From assembly GCA_016195145.1 (NCBI GenBank), contig JACQAF010000071.1:1-12211 (forward strand): a stretch of DNA of 12,211 nucleotides, written 5' to 3'. The notes beneath the pieces were generated by a model. It had not been told where the DNA came from. It made no database searches and was given only the letters and a program-made list of their open reading frames with translations. This DNA comes from Rhodospirillales bacterium. GTDB lineage: Bacteria > Pseudomonadota > Alphaproteobacteria > CACIAM-22H2. The position numbers were made by a program, and so were the translations under genes. Below are positions 1-6,589 of this stretch, piece by piece. How positions within the stretch are numbered: position 1 is the stretch's first letter; each line of letters opens with the position of its first letter.

Positions 1-2
1 GA

Positions 3-299
3 CGGCGTTTCCCATGGGGCGATGCGTTCGATCCGGCGCGGCTCAACAGCCATGATCGCGGCCCCTTCGATACGACGCCGGTCGGCCGTTACTCCGATGG
101 CGCCAGCCCCTATGGCATGCTCGACGCCGCCGGACAGGTCTTCGAATGGACGGCGACGCCCGACGGCGACGCGCGCTACATCGTCAAGGGCGGTTCGTGG
201 GACGACAGGGGTTGCGGTATCTGCCGGCCGGCGGCGCGCCATTCGCGTCCGGCCGGAATCAAGCATATCCTGATCGGGTTTCGCGTTGTCCGCGTATAG
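3..299 (+). CDS. FGE-sulfatase (SUMF1-like) domain protein, C-terminal fragment
   Basis: This is the last 98 codons of a gene that begins before the window, read in the frame starting at base 3 and ending with TAG at 297-299. Its hallmarks are SPYGMLDAAGQVFEWT (the family's 'yGl.DmaGNVwEW' block), then KGGSWDD, CRPAARH and the terminal GFRVVR. This is the C-terminal part of the formylglycine-generating-enzyme fold, shared by sulfatase activators, EgtB-type sulfoxide synthases and many proteins of unknown role. In true aerobic FGE an active-site cysteine follows GGS by three residues; here that place is Asp (GGSWDD). Two cysteines (CGIC) lie slightly further on but do not obviously align with the catalytic pair. 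A sulfatase-activating role is therefore doubtful. The fold is assigned with good confidence; the substrate is unknown and the N-terminus is not visible. Confidence 0.85.
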   Translation, partial: RRFPWGDAFDPARLNSHDRGPFDTTPVGRYSDGASPYGMLDAAGQVFEWTATPDGDARYIVKGGSWDDRGCGICRPAARHSRPAGIKHILIGFRVVRV

Positions 300-359
300 G
301 CGGCACGGTTATCCAGGTTATAAGTTTTATCTCCCGCCAATTCACGATGGAGCAAAACC

Positions 360-746
360 ATGCGCTTGTGGCTTGCGGTTTCCGCGATCAACGGGTTCAT
401 CGCCGTTGGCATGGGGGCGATGGCAGCGCATGCTTTCAAGGCGATCTTGCCGCCCGACCGGCTGCGGCTGATCGAAACCGCCAGCACGTACCAGATGTGG
501 CATGCGCTCGCTCTTCTCGGTGTGGCGTGCCTGATGGCGTGGGCTGGCGGATCGCCGGCCCGCCCGTTGCAAGCGGCGGGATGGGCGTTCCTCGCCGGCA
601 TCGTCCTGTTTAGCGGCAGCCTTTACCTGATCGGCGCATTCGGCTGGCGCGCCGCCGGCATGATCGCCCCGATCGGCGGATTGGCGTTGCTCGCCGGCTG
701 GGCGGCGCTCGCGGTTTACGCCTTTGTCGGCCGCACGGCATCGTAA
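360..746 (+). CDS. DUF423 family membrane protein (YgdD-like)
   Basis: This 128-residue protein has the family signature at its N-terminus (AINGFIAVGMGAMAAHAFK), followed by TASTYQMWHALALL and FSGSLYLIGAFGWRAAGMIAPIGG. These are the conserved blocks of DUF423 (COG2363), small inner-membrane proteins with about four hydrophobic helices; E. coli YgdD is almost the same length. Hydrophobic stretches lie near residues 4-27, 45-65, 70-92 and 98-122. The ATG is preceded by GGAG at 349-352 with a 7-base gap, which supports this start. The gene lies 60 bases after the FGE-domain gene on the same strand and ends 22 bases before the stop of the convergent NTF2-like gene. The family's biochemical role is not established and nothing here defines it. 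No clear promoter was found upstream. Confidence 0.92.
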   Translation: MRLWLAVSAINGFIAVGMGAMAAHAFKAILPPDRLRLIETASTYQMWHALALLGVACLMAWAGGSPARPLQAAGWAFLAGIVLFSGSLYLIGAFGWRAAGMIAPIGGLALLAGWAALAVYAFVGRTAS

Positions 747-768
747 GCGAGCGGTCTGCCTAAGCGTT

Positions 769-1182
769 CTAATTCGGTCTCGGGGCCGGTTCGTCGCTGT
801 CCTCGTCGTCATCCGACGGCGGCGGCGCCGACGGCCCCGCCTGATGGTGGACCATTTTCCACCGCCCGTTCTCGCGACGAAAAATATTCGTCGCGACCAG
901 AAAATTATCGTCGATCTGTTCGTAGCACACGACGAACGCCACCTCGCCGTAGACGAACGCCTCGGCCTGGTGGCAAGCGATGGCGGGAGCGTTGCGGTTG
1001 GCAAGAATGCGCCGCCAGCTGGCCATGACCTCGGTATAGCCGACCAGCGCTGTCCAGCCCGGATGAATGCAGACGACCGTCGCGCCGCTCGACCATATTT
1101 CTTCCATCGCCGCAAAATCGCGATCGGCGAAGGCGCGGTAGAAAACCTCATTGGCGAACAGCGTAGCGTCGTATTCGGACAT
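769..1182 (-). CDS. NTF2/SnoaL-like fold protein
   Basis: This 137-residue protein starts at the ATG that gives MSEYDATLFANEVFYRAF; the frame extends about 24 codons further upstream but that extension has no family character. Features typical of SnoaL_3/NTF2-like cone-fold proteins are an N-terminal helix with the pattern 'FY.AFADRDFAAMEEIW', then VVCIHPGW, GYTEVMASWRRIL, ACHQAEAF and finally ATNIFRRENGRWKMVHHQAG. Closely similar proteins occur widely in Proteobacteria and are usually annotated only as nuclear transport factor 2 family or DUF4440-like. Some relatives bind small ligands or act as isomerases, but no catalytic residue can be assigned here. The last 18 or so residues (after HHQAGPSA) are a Pro/Asp/Glu-rich low-complexity tail, probably disordered. 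The upstream bases are G-rich with only a weak ribosome-binding match. It converges on the DUF423 gene. Confidence 0.85.
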   Translation of the reverse strand: MSEYDATLFANEVFYRAFADRDFAAMEEIWSSGATVVCIHPGWTALVGYTEVMASWRRILANRNAPAIACHQAEAFVYGEVAFVVCYEQIDDNFLVATNIFRRENGRWKMVHHQAGPSAPPPSDDDEDSDEPAPRPN

Positions 1183-1380
1183 GGACACCCCGTCCCCCGG
1201 TTGCCTTGCTTTCGCCGCCATGCGCGCGCCGCGATAGACTGCCGGACGCCTCAACGACCGCCATATCGGCGCGCCGGATTATGCGCCCGCCGTTTGCATC
1301 GCACAACGCGCCGCATGGCGTATTTTCAACTTGCGGGTATTTACCGAATTCTTTTTGTGTTTCTTGTAACCAGCGGCGAA

Positions 1381-1398
1381 GACAGAGAAAAATCTGTC
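1381..1398. promoter_or_regulatory. Inverted repeat GACAGA-N6-TCTGTC, possible operator
   Basis: Two perfect 6-base arms (1381-1386 and 1393-1398) flank an A-rich 6-base centre. The 18-bp dyad sits in the AT-rich part of the long intergenic region, a plausible place for a dimeric repressor. No T-tract follows, so it is unlikely to be a terminator. The assignment rests on symmetry and position only. Confidence 0.3.
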
Positions 1399-1401
1399 AT
1401 T

Positions 1402-1429
1402 TCCACAATGTAAAAAGGGCCTCCACAAT
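1402..1429. repeat. Direct repeat TCCACAAT, 20-bp period
   Basis: TCCACAAT occurs at 1402-1409 and again at 1422-1429. The copies are exactly 20 bp apart (about two helical turns), so a protein bound to both would sit on one face of the DNA. They follow the 1381-1398 dyad directly. This may be a regulator binding site or chance. Confidence 0.25.
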
Positions 1430-1641
1430 ACGAGCGAACACAGGCAAGATGGACATTGGCAAATCCGGAAGGCAGCCCAATGCCGCGCATGACGACGATG
1501 CAACCTGTACGCAAGCTTTCCGGCACCATCGGGCACAATGATCGGATACGCGGCTACGCCCGCGGTCGCGGGGCAGCAAAAGCCGTTGCCGGAACGCAAC
1601 CGATAACCGCTGCGGATGCGCCGATTGCGCACCTTGCGGAC

Positions 1642-1665
1642 CGGATATTATCCGCAGTTATCCGC
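1642..1665. promoter_or_regulatory. Dyad CGGATA-T-TATCCG and tandem TTATCCGC boxes, possible regulator site
   Basis: A perfect 6-1-6 dyad occupies 1642-1654. Its right half begins a tandem pair of TTATCCGC boxes at 1648-1655 and 1658-1665 with a 10-bp period, one helical turn. Tandem boxes with a 10-11 bp period are common for response-regulator binding. The site is about 215 bases before the TRAP binding-protein start. No matching regulator gene lies in the window. Confidence 0.3.
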
Positions 1666-1745
1666 CATTTTCACCGGTACCGGACTGGCGGGAGATCGCC
1701 CTTGCCCGGACCGGCCGGATGGGGCAAATTCGTCGCCGACCCGAT

Positions 1746-1763
1746 TGTCGATCAAGAACGACA
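1746..1763. promoter_or_regulatory. Short inverted repeat TGTCG-N8-CGACA, weak operator candidate
   Basis: Perfect 5-base arms at 1746-1750 and 1759-1763 are separated by 8 bases, and a third TGTCG follows at 1784-1788. The spacing resembles GntR-type operators, a family that often controls TRAP uptake genes. It lies about 118 bases before the binding-protein start. Five-base arms arise easily by chance in GC-rich DNA. Confidence 0.2.
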
Positions 1764-1880
1764 GGGGATTAGGGCAGGCCGACTGTCGACTTTCTAAAAA
1801 AACCATACTTCGCGTTGTACGCCAGTACCGTGGGCCGGCCACCCCAACTATTCCGCGATCAATCCAAGGAGGGAGATGCA

Positions 1881-2949
1881 ATGACCGACACCAAGAGCAA
1901 GAGCGCCACCAAAACCGGCCGGCGTGGATTTCTGAAGACCGTTGCGGCCGGCGGCGCCGTCGCTGCAGTCGGCTCGCTCGCCGCCCCCAACGTCAGCCGC
2001 GCCCAGACGATTACCTGGCGCTTCCAAAGCACGTGGCCGCAGAAAGATATCTTCCACGAATACGCGCAGGACTATGCCAAGCGCGTCAACGACATGGCGG
2101 GCGGGCGGCTCAAGCTCGAGGTGCTGCCGGCCGGCGCGGTCGTCGGCGCCTTCCAGATGCAGGACGCGGTTCATGCCGGCGCCCTCGACGGTGGCCACGG
2201 CGTGACTGCCTACTGGTACGGCAAGAACAAGGCCTTCTCGCTGTTCGGCACCGCCCCGCCGTTCTTCTCCGACGCCAATCAGGTGCTCGGCTGGCATTTC
2301 TACGGCGGCGGCGAAGCGCTTTATAACGAGCTTGTGCATAACATCCTCAAGCTCAACGTCGTCGGCTTCCTCACCGGGCCGATGCCGACCCAGCCGCTCG
2401 GCTGGTTCAAGAAGCAGGTCAAGTCGGTCGACGACCTGAAGAACCTCAAATACCGCACCGTCGGCCTCGCCGCCGACCTGATGAAGGAGTTCGGCGCGGC
2501 GGTCACCATCGTGCCGGGCGGCGAAATCGTGCCGGCGATGGATCGCGGCCTGCTCGACGCGGCCGAGTTCAACAACCCGTCTTCGGACCGCGTGCTCGGC
2601 TTCCCCGACGTTTCCAAGGTGTACATGCTGCAGAGCTATCACCAGAACGTCGAATGTTTCGAGATCATCTTCAACAAGGGCAAGTACGACGCTCTCCCCA
2701 CCGAGCTGCGCCGACCTTGCCGAAATGCGCGGCAAGCAGGGCGTCAGGACCTACCGGACGCCGAAATCGGTCATGGACGCCCAGCTCGGCGCCTGGGACA
2801 AGGTCATTGGCAATCTGTCGAGCGACCCCTTCTTCAAGAAGGTCATCGACTCGCAGCGGGCCTGGGGTCGGCGGGTTGGCGGCTTCTTCCTCGAGTTCCA
2901 GTCGCCGTTCTTCCCGGCTTACCAGCACTTCTTCGCCAAAAAGACCTGA
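1881..2949 (+). pseudogene. TRAP transporter substrate-binding protein (DctP, COG4663-like), deletion and frameshift
   Basis: This is the periplasmic solute receptor of the TRAP system encoded next to it. The start is fixed by AGGAGG at 1867-1872, 8 bases before ATG. The N-terminus is a Tat signal: TGRRGFLK with Arg14-Arg15, a hydrophobic stretch, and cleavage probable after SRA (residue 41). The mature part shows ITWRFQSTWPQKD, LPAGAVVGAFQMQDAV, the ligand-site block LKYRTVGLAADLMK (Arg192), and IVPAMDRGLLDAAEFNN. These resemble the mannitol/chloroaromatic type (FcbT1-like) of receptor. After Leu-Arg277 (about 2711) the frame changes: the true C-terminus continues in the next frame from GAC at 2713 (DLAEMRGKQG, then YRTPKSVMDAQL, ending HFFAKKT, stop at 2947-2949). 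As I recall the family, about 24 helical residues normally lie between these parts and are absent here. So this is a deletion of roughly 70 bases, not only a slipped base. It may be genuine inactivation or an assembly fault. The solute is unknown. Confidence 0.88.
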
Positions 2950-2960
2950 ACGATCGCAAG

Positions 2961-2996
2961 TCGGGCACTCTGCGCCGGAACGCGCAGGGTGCCCGA
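2961..2996 (+). terminator. Strong hairpin after dctP, attenuator-like
   Basis: Fifteen-base arms (2961-2975 and 2982-2996) pair completely apart from one T-G wobble, closing a 6-base loop. The 3' side continues with AAAATCTTT, only a weak U-tract. It begins 11 bases after the binding-protein stop and lies upstream of the permease genes. It is more likely a partial terminator or an mRNA-stabilising stem, which would give more receptor than permease, than a full stop. Confidence 0.7.
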
Positions 2997-3006
2997 AAAT
3001 CTTTCC

Positions 3007-3042
3007 GGGGCGGCGCATTCTCGGTGGGGAATGCACCGCCCC
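3007..3042 (+). terminator. Second hairpin in the dctP-dctQ gap
   Basis: The arms GGGGCGG-C-GCATTC (3007-3020) and GAATGC-A-CCGCCCC (3029-3042) pair with one internal mismatch around an 8-base loop. It starts 10 bases after the first stem and has no T-tract. It probably acts with the first stem as an mRNA-stabilising or transcript-attenuating pair. Confidence 0.55.
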
Positions 3043-3107
3043 GCGTATATCAGGCTAAATGCGTATCTACAGTCGTCGCCTATGCAGATATCCGTCCGGA
3101 GGCAATC

Positions 3108-3695
3108 GTGCAGGAATTTCTGTTAATCATCGACCGGATCAGCGCGGCGGTGGGAAAGCTGTTCGCCTGGTCGATCCTCATCCTGACCTTCGCCGTCAGC
3201 TACGAGGTGTTTTCGCGCTACGTACTAGGTCAGCCGACGACCTGGGCCTTCGACGTAAGCTACATTCTTTACGGCACGCTGTTTATCATGGCCGGCGCCT
3301 ACACCCTGTCGCGCAACGGCCATGTGCGCGCCGACGTGATCCAGCGCCTGATGCCGGTCCGCTGGCAGGCCGGCATCGATCTCATCCTTTACATCCTGTT
3401 CTTCTTTCCGGCGATCCTCGCCTTTCTTTACTCCGGCTACCATTTCGCCGATCTGTCCTGGCAGATGAACGAGCACAGCTCGAACTCTCCCGCCGGCCCG
3501 CCGCTTTATCATTTCAAGTCGCTCATCCCGTTCTCCGGATTCTTTTTGCTGCTGCAGGGCATCGCGGAAACGATCCGTTGCGCCATCGCGCTTAAAACCG
3601 GCGAGTGGACCCCACGATTGCATGACGTCGAGGAGTTGGAAGAAGTGATTCTCGAACAAGCCCACGCCGCGGCCAAAAAGGAAGCTCCCCAATGA
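3108..3695 (+). CDS. TRAP transporter small permease (DctQ family)
   Basis: This 195-residue membrane protein joins the large permease to form the TRAP membrane domain that accepts solute from the binding protein. A GTG start at 3108 is chosen because GGAGG lies at 3098-3102, 5 bases upstream, and no in-frame ATG precedes it. Four hydrophobic segments are visible: near residues 14-32, 47-66, 88-106 and 141-157. The conserved DctQ core is present as EVFSRYVLGQPTTWAFDVSY followed by AYTLSRNGHVRADV. The C-terminus (after about residue 166) is charged and cytoplasmic in character. The stop overlaps the start of the large permease as ATGA, so the two are translationally coupled. Because the broken binding-protein frame happens to be the same frame, an automatic call can wrongly merge the two genes into one 1815-3695 protein. 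Confidence 0.92.
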   Translation: MQEFLLIIDRISAAVGKLFAWSILILTFAVSYEVFSRYVLGQPTTWAFDVSYILYGTLFIMAGAYTLSRNGHVRADVIQRLMPVRWQAGIDLILYILFFFPAILAFLYSGYHFADLSWQMNEHSSNSPAGPPLYHFKSLIPFSGFFLLLQGIAETIRCAIALKTGEWTPRLHDVEELEEVILEQAHAAAKKEAPQ

Positions 3696-5182
3696 CCGAC
3701 CCCCAGGTCGGCATGTTGATGATGGGAATATTCATTCTCATCATCCTCCTCGGTTTTCCGATCGCCTTCACCCTGATGGCTCTTGCCGTCGGGTTCGGCT
3801 ACTACGCGATGGGCGACATCATTTTTCAGCTCCTCGTCCAGCGCGCCTACGGCGTGATGTCGAACGACGTTCTGATATCCGTGCCGCTGTTCCTGTTCAT
3901 GGGCTATGTGGTCGAGCGCGCCAATATTCTCGACCGATTATTTCACTCCCTGCAGGTGGCGACCGGAAACATCCCGGGTTCGCTCGCTGTGGCGACGCTC
4001 GCCACATGTGCGTTATTCGCCACGGCGACCGGCATCGTCGGCGCGGTGGTGACGCTGATGGGCCTGCTCGCCTTTCCGGCGATGCTGCGCGCCGGCTACG
4101 ACGTCAAGCTTTCGGCCGGCGTGATCTGCGCCGGCGGCTGCCTTGGCATTCTCATCCCGCCGTCGATCATGCTGATCCTCTACGGCGCCACGGCCGGCGT
4201 CTCGGTGGTCAAGCTCTATGCCGGCGCGCTTCTCCCCGGCTTCATGCTCGCCGCCCTGTACATCGCCTATGTGATGGGGCGGGCCATTCTCAACCCGAAA
4301 CTCTGCCCGAAATTGCCGCGGGAAATAACCGACGTGCCATTTACCGAGGTGGCTTATCAGCTGGCGACGTCGTTTTTCCCGCTCGCCTTCCTGATCCTGT
4401 CGGTTCTCGGTGCGATCCTGCTCGGTCTCGCCACGCCGTCCGAGGCGGCGGCGATCGGCGCGCTCGGCAGCCTGCTGCTCGCTGCCGGCTATCGGCAACT
4501 AACCTGGGAGCGGCTCAAGGAATCGGTCTTCCTGACCGCGCGCGCATCGGCGATGGTCTGCTGGCTATTCATCGGATCGTGGACCTTTTCCTCGGTGTTT
4601 TCGTATCTCGGCGGCCACACCGTGATCGAAAACTTCGTCGACAGCCTGAGCCTGTCGACGGTCGGCTTCCTGATCCTTACCCAGATCATCATCTTCCTGC
4701 TTGGCTGGCCGCTCGAATGGACTGAGATCATCATCATCTTCATTCCGATCTTCGTGCCGTTGCTGGCTAAATTCGAAGTCGATCCGCTGTTCTTCGGGTT
4801 GCTTGTCGCCCTCAACATCCAGACGTCGTTCAATACGCCGCCGATGGCGATGGCGGCCTATTATCTCAAGGGCGTGGCGCCCCCGCACGTCAAGCTGACC
4901 GAAATTTTCGCCGGGTCGTTGCCGTTCGTGTTCATGGTCTTCCTGTCGATGGCGGTGCTTTATATTTTCCCCGGCGTCGGCCTGTGGCTGCCCGAATATC
5001 TCTACGGCAGCGAGGTCGAGGCGACGCCCAAGGGCGGGACGGTGCCGTCGGTCGGTCCGAGTATCGAGAGCCTGCAGCCGCTGGAAGAAAACCTGCCGCC
5101 GGAAAGGCTGTACGAGTACCAGCTCGAGATCGAGCCGCCCGAGCCGGACGAAGAGATCGAGCCGCCGACAAACGGCAATTGA
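3692..5182 (+). CDS. TRAP transporter large permease (DctM family, COG4664-like)
   Basis: This 496-residue polytopic protein is the transporting subunit, which uses an ion gradient to move solute released by the binding protein. Family marks are GIFILIILLGFPIAFTLMAL at the N-terminus, ATCALFATATGIVGAVVTLMG, the hallmark GCLGILIPPSIMLILYGATA, LLGLATPSEAAAIGALGSLL, and a C-terminal repeat of the fold with LNIQTSFNTPPMAMAAYYL. It is longer than the usual ~430-residue DctM, as expected for the mannitol/chloroaromatic (FcbT3-like) branch. The last ~55 residues, after LYGSEVEATP, form a hydrophilic tail rich in Pro and Glu with repeated EPP units, probably disordered and cytoplasmic. The ATG overlaps the small-permease stop by four bases. 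The reading frame is intact, unlike that of the binding protein. Confidence 0.94.
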   Translation: MTDPQVGMLMMGIFILIILLGFPIAFTLMALAVGFGYYAMGDIIFQLLVQRAYGVMSNDVLISVPLFLFMGYVVERANILDRLFHSLQVATGNIPGSLAVATLATCALFATATGIVGAVVTLMGLLAFPAMLRAGYDVKLSAGVICAGGCLGILIPPSIMLILYGATAGVSVVKLYAGALLPGFMLAALYIAYVMGRAILNPKLCPKLPREITDVPFTEVAYQLATSFFPLAFLILSVLGAILLGLATPSEAAAIGALGSLLLAAGYRQLTWERLKESVFLTARASAMVCWLFIGSWTFSSVFSYLGGHTVIENFVDSLSLSTVGFLILTQIIIFLLGWPLEWTEIIIIFIPIFVPLLAKFEVDPLFFGLLVALNIQTSFNTPPMAMAAYYLKGVAPPHVKLTEIFAGSLPFVFMVFLSMAVLYIFPGVGLWLPEYLYGSEVEATPKGGTVPSVGPSIESLQPLEENLPPERLYEYQLEIEPPEPDEEIEPPTNGN

Positions 5183-5202
5183 CGGCCCGCGCCGCCGGGC
5201 CG
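5183..5202. terminator. GC hairpin between convergent TRAP and heme operons
   Basis: CGGCCCG (5183-5189) and CGGGCCG (5196-5202) are perfect complements around a 6-base loop. It begins immediately after the large-permease stop and lies 10 bases beyond the HemY stop on the other strand. It has no T-tract on either side, so termination would be weak or Rho-assisted. Its position in a 30-base convergent gap supports a bidirectional role. Confidence 0.45.
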
Positions 5203-5212
5203 CGCGAACCGC

Positions 5213-6589
5213 TCAGCTCGACGGCAGCGAGGCCGGCGGCGGATGGCTTTCGATCGTGCGGCCTGGCGTCGATTCGACCAGCATCGGCCGCGCGCGATCC
5301 GGCACCCGCCAGGCCAGGCGGTCGAAGGCGCTGCACCGCGCGCATTTGACCTGCCAGTCCGTGTGGACGGCGCCGCAGGCATCGCACACCCAGGCCGGAT
5401 CGGGCGGCGCCACGGCGGCGCGCGTCAGCCACGAGCGCGCCGCCGCCGGGTCGGAAAATCCGTCTTCCTCCAGCCGCGCCATCATCCGGCATAACCCGGC
5501 CGACGGCTCACCGCCAGCCGCTTTTGCCGCTTCGGTGAGATGGCGGCGCGCCTCTTCCCACAGCCCGGCGTCAAGCGACGCCAGGCCGAGCGTCATCAGG
5601 CTTTCGCGGTGGAGCGGCGCGAGGCGCGCCAGCCGCTCGGCCTGCTTCACCCACTGCAATGGCTCGGCGACCGGACGCGCCAGCCGGTAGACGGCAAGCA
5701 GATCGGGGTGCGGCGCCCGCGCCCATTCGCTTTCGATCAGCTTGCCGGCGGCATGCAGCTTGCCGGCGCTGACGTAAAGACGGGCCAACCCCGCCGCCGC
5801 CGCCGGGTGGTTACGGTCGGCATGATGAGCCTGCTCGGCGAAACGCAGGGCGTCCCGGTCGCGCCCCTCGGCCGCGGCGAGGCGGGAGAGTTCGATCAGC
5901 GCCGCCGCTTCGCGGCGCTTGGCCGGTAGCGGTGCGATCGCCTTGATCCGCGCCGCCCGTTGCAACGTCCCGATGGCGCTTTTCCAGTCGCCGACCTGCG
6001 TCTCGAGGTCGAATAGCGTCGTCAGCACCCACGGGGTCTTCGGCCTGAGGTCGCGCGCCCGGCGGGCGAGCGTCAGCGCCCTCTGACGATCATCCGCGCG
6101 CATCGCCTGGATCAGCAGCCCGCGCAGCCCGAGAAATTCCGTTTCCGGGCGGGCCAGCATGTCGTTGAAATAACGCGCGGCGGCTTGCTCGTCGCCCGCC
6201 AGCTGCGCCGACTGGGCCGATAGCAGCATGGTCAGCGGCGGCTCGTTCAGCAACACATCGGCGCGGCGCGCCTGACGGCGGGCCTCGTGCGGATCGCCGG
6301 CGGCGACCGCGACCAGTCCTTGCGTCAGCGCGACATAGCCCCGGCGGCGGCGGCGTTCGCGCCGCCACCGGCCAAAGGCTTGCGGCGCGCGGGCGACGCC
6401 GCGCCAGAATCGATAGACGAGCGCCGTCAGAATGGCGATGCCGATGACGACCGCCGCGAGCACGCCCGTCGAAGTGCCGACCCGCCAACCCTGCCAGACA
6501 ATCGTCACCGCGCCCGTGTTGTCGGCGAACCAGGCGACGCCCAGCATTACCGCCGCGACGAGAAACAGCAGGCCGACGGTACGGGTCAC
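5213..6589 (-). CDS. hemY: HemY-like tetratricopeptide membrane protein of the heme operon
   Basis: This 458-residue protein starts at GTG (6589-6587), whose GTGA overlaps the stop of the upstream fusion gene; the frame runs further upstream but inside that gene. Two transmembrane segments lie at about 4-22 and 42-60, with the HemY_N signature VTIVWQGWRVGTSTGVL between and into them. A long array of helical TPR-like units follows (about 90-385), for example RPETEFLGLRGLLIQAMR, RARDLRPKTPWVLTTLFDL and LYVSAGKLHAAGKLIESEWA. Near the C-terminus is a zinc-ribbon-like pair, CDAC (402-405) and CARC (416-419), ten residues apart. HemY of this type is encoded with hemC and hemD and is not the protoporphyrinogen oxidase that carries the same name in Gram-positives. 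In enterobacteria it is an inner-membrane protein linked to porphyrin metabolism; its exact task is not settled. The ribbon resembles that of LapB/YciM. Confidence 0.9.
   Translation of the reverse strand: MTRTVGLLFLVAAVMLGVAWFADNTGAVTIVWQGWRVGTSTGVLAAVVIGIAILTALVYRFWRGVARAPQAFGRWRRERRRRRGYVALTQGLVAVAAGDPHEARRQARRADVLLNEPPLTMLLSAQSAQLAGDEQAAARYFNDMLARPETEFLGLRGLLIQAMRADDRQRALTLARRARDLRPKTPWVLTTLFDLETQVGDWKSAIGTLQRAARIKAIAPLPAKRREAAALIELSRLAAAEGRDRDALRFAEQAHHADRNHPAAAAGLARLYVSAGKLHAAGKLIESEWARAPHPDLLAVYRLARPVAEPLQWVKQAERLARLAPLHRESLMTLGLASLDAGLWEEARRHLTEAAKAAGGEPSAGLCRMMARLEEDGFSDPAAARSWLTRAAVAPPDPAWVCDACGAVHTDWQVKCARCSAFDRLAWRVPDRARPMLVESTPGRTIESHPPPASLPSS

Larger units (their letters stand above)
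1183..1880. other. 698-bp intergenic region, possible control region of the TRAP operon
   Basis: No open frame here on either strand shows protein-like composition or a recognisable family. The stretch around 1320-1440 is clearly more AT-rich than its surroundings. It contains several short symmetric or repeated elements, listed separately (1381-1398, 1402-1429, 1642-1665, 1746-1763). It lies between the start of the minus-strand NTF2-like gene and the start of the TRAP binding-protein gene, so it could carry divergent promoters. No strong sigma-70 pair and no convincing sigma-54 (GG-N10-GC) site was found. A small RNA or a remnant of a lost regulator gene cannot be excluded. Confidence 0.5.

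Noticed and set aside
296..324. Promoter for the DUF423 gene using TATAAG at 319-324
   Set aside because: No acceptable -35 element at the right distance.
342..1151. 269-codon minus-strand open frame across the DUF423 gene and the NTF2-like gene
   Set aside because: Its translation is Arg/Ala-rich with no family motifs, and it overlaps two recognisable genes in other frames; typical shadow in GC-rich DNA.
1279..1632. Minus-strand open frame of 117 codons in the long intergenic region
   Set aside because: No motif, unusual Cys/His/Arg-rich composition, no ribosome-binding site; not supported as a gene.
1456..1797. Plus-strand open frame of 113 codons before the TRAP operon
   Set aside because: Low-information composition with no recognisable domain and no good ribosome-binding site.
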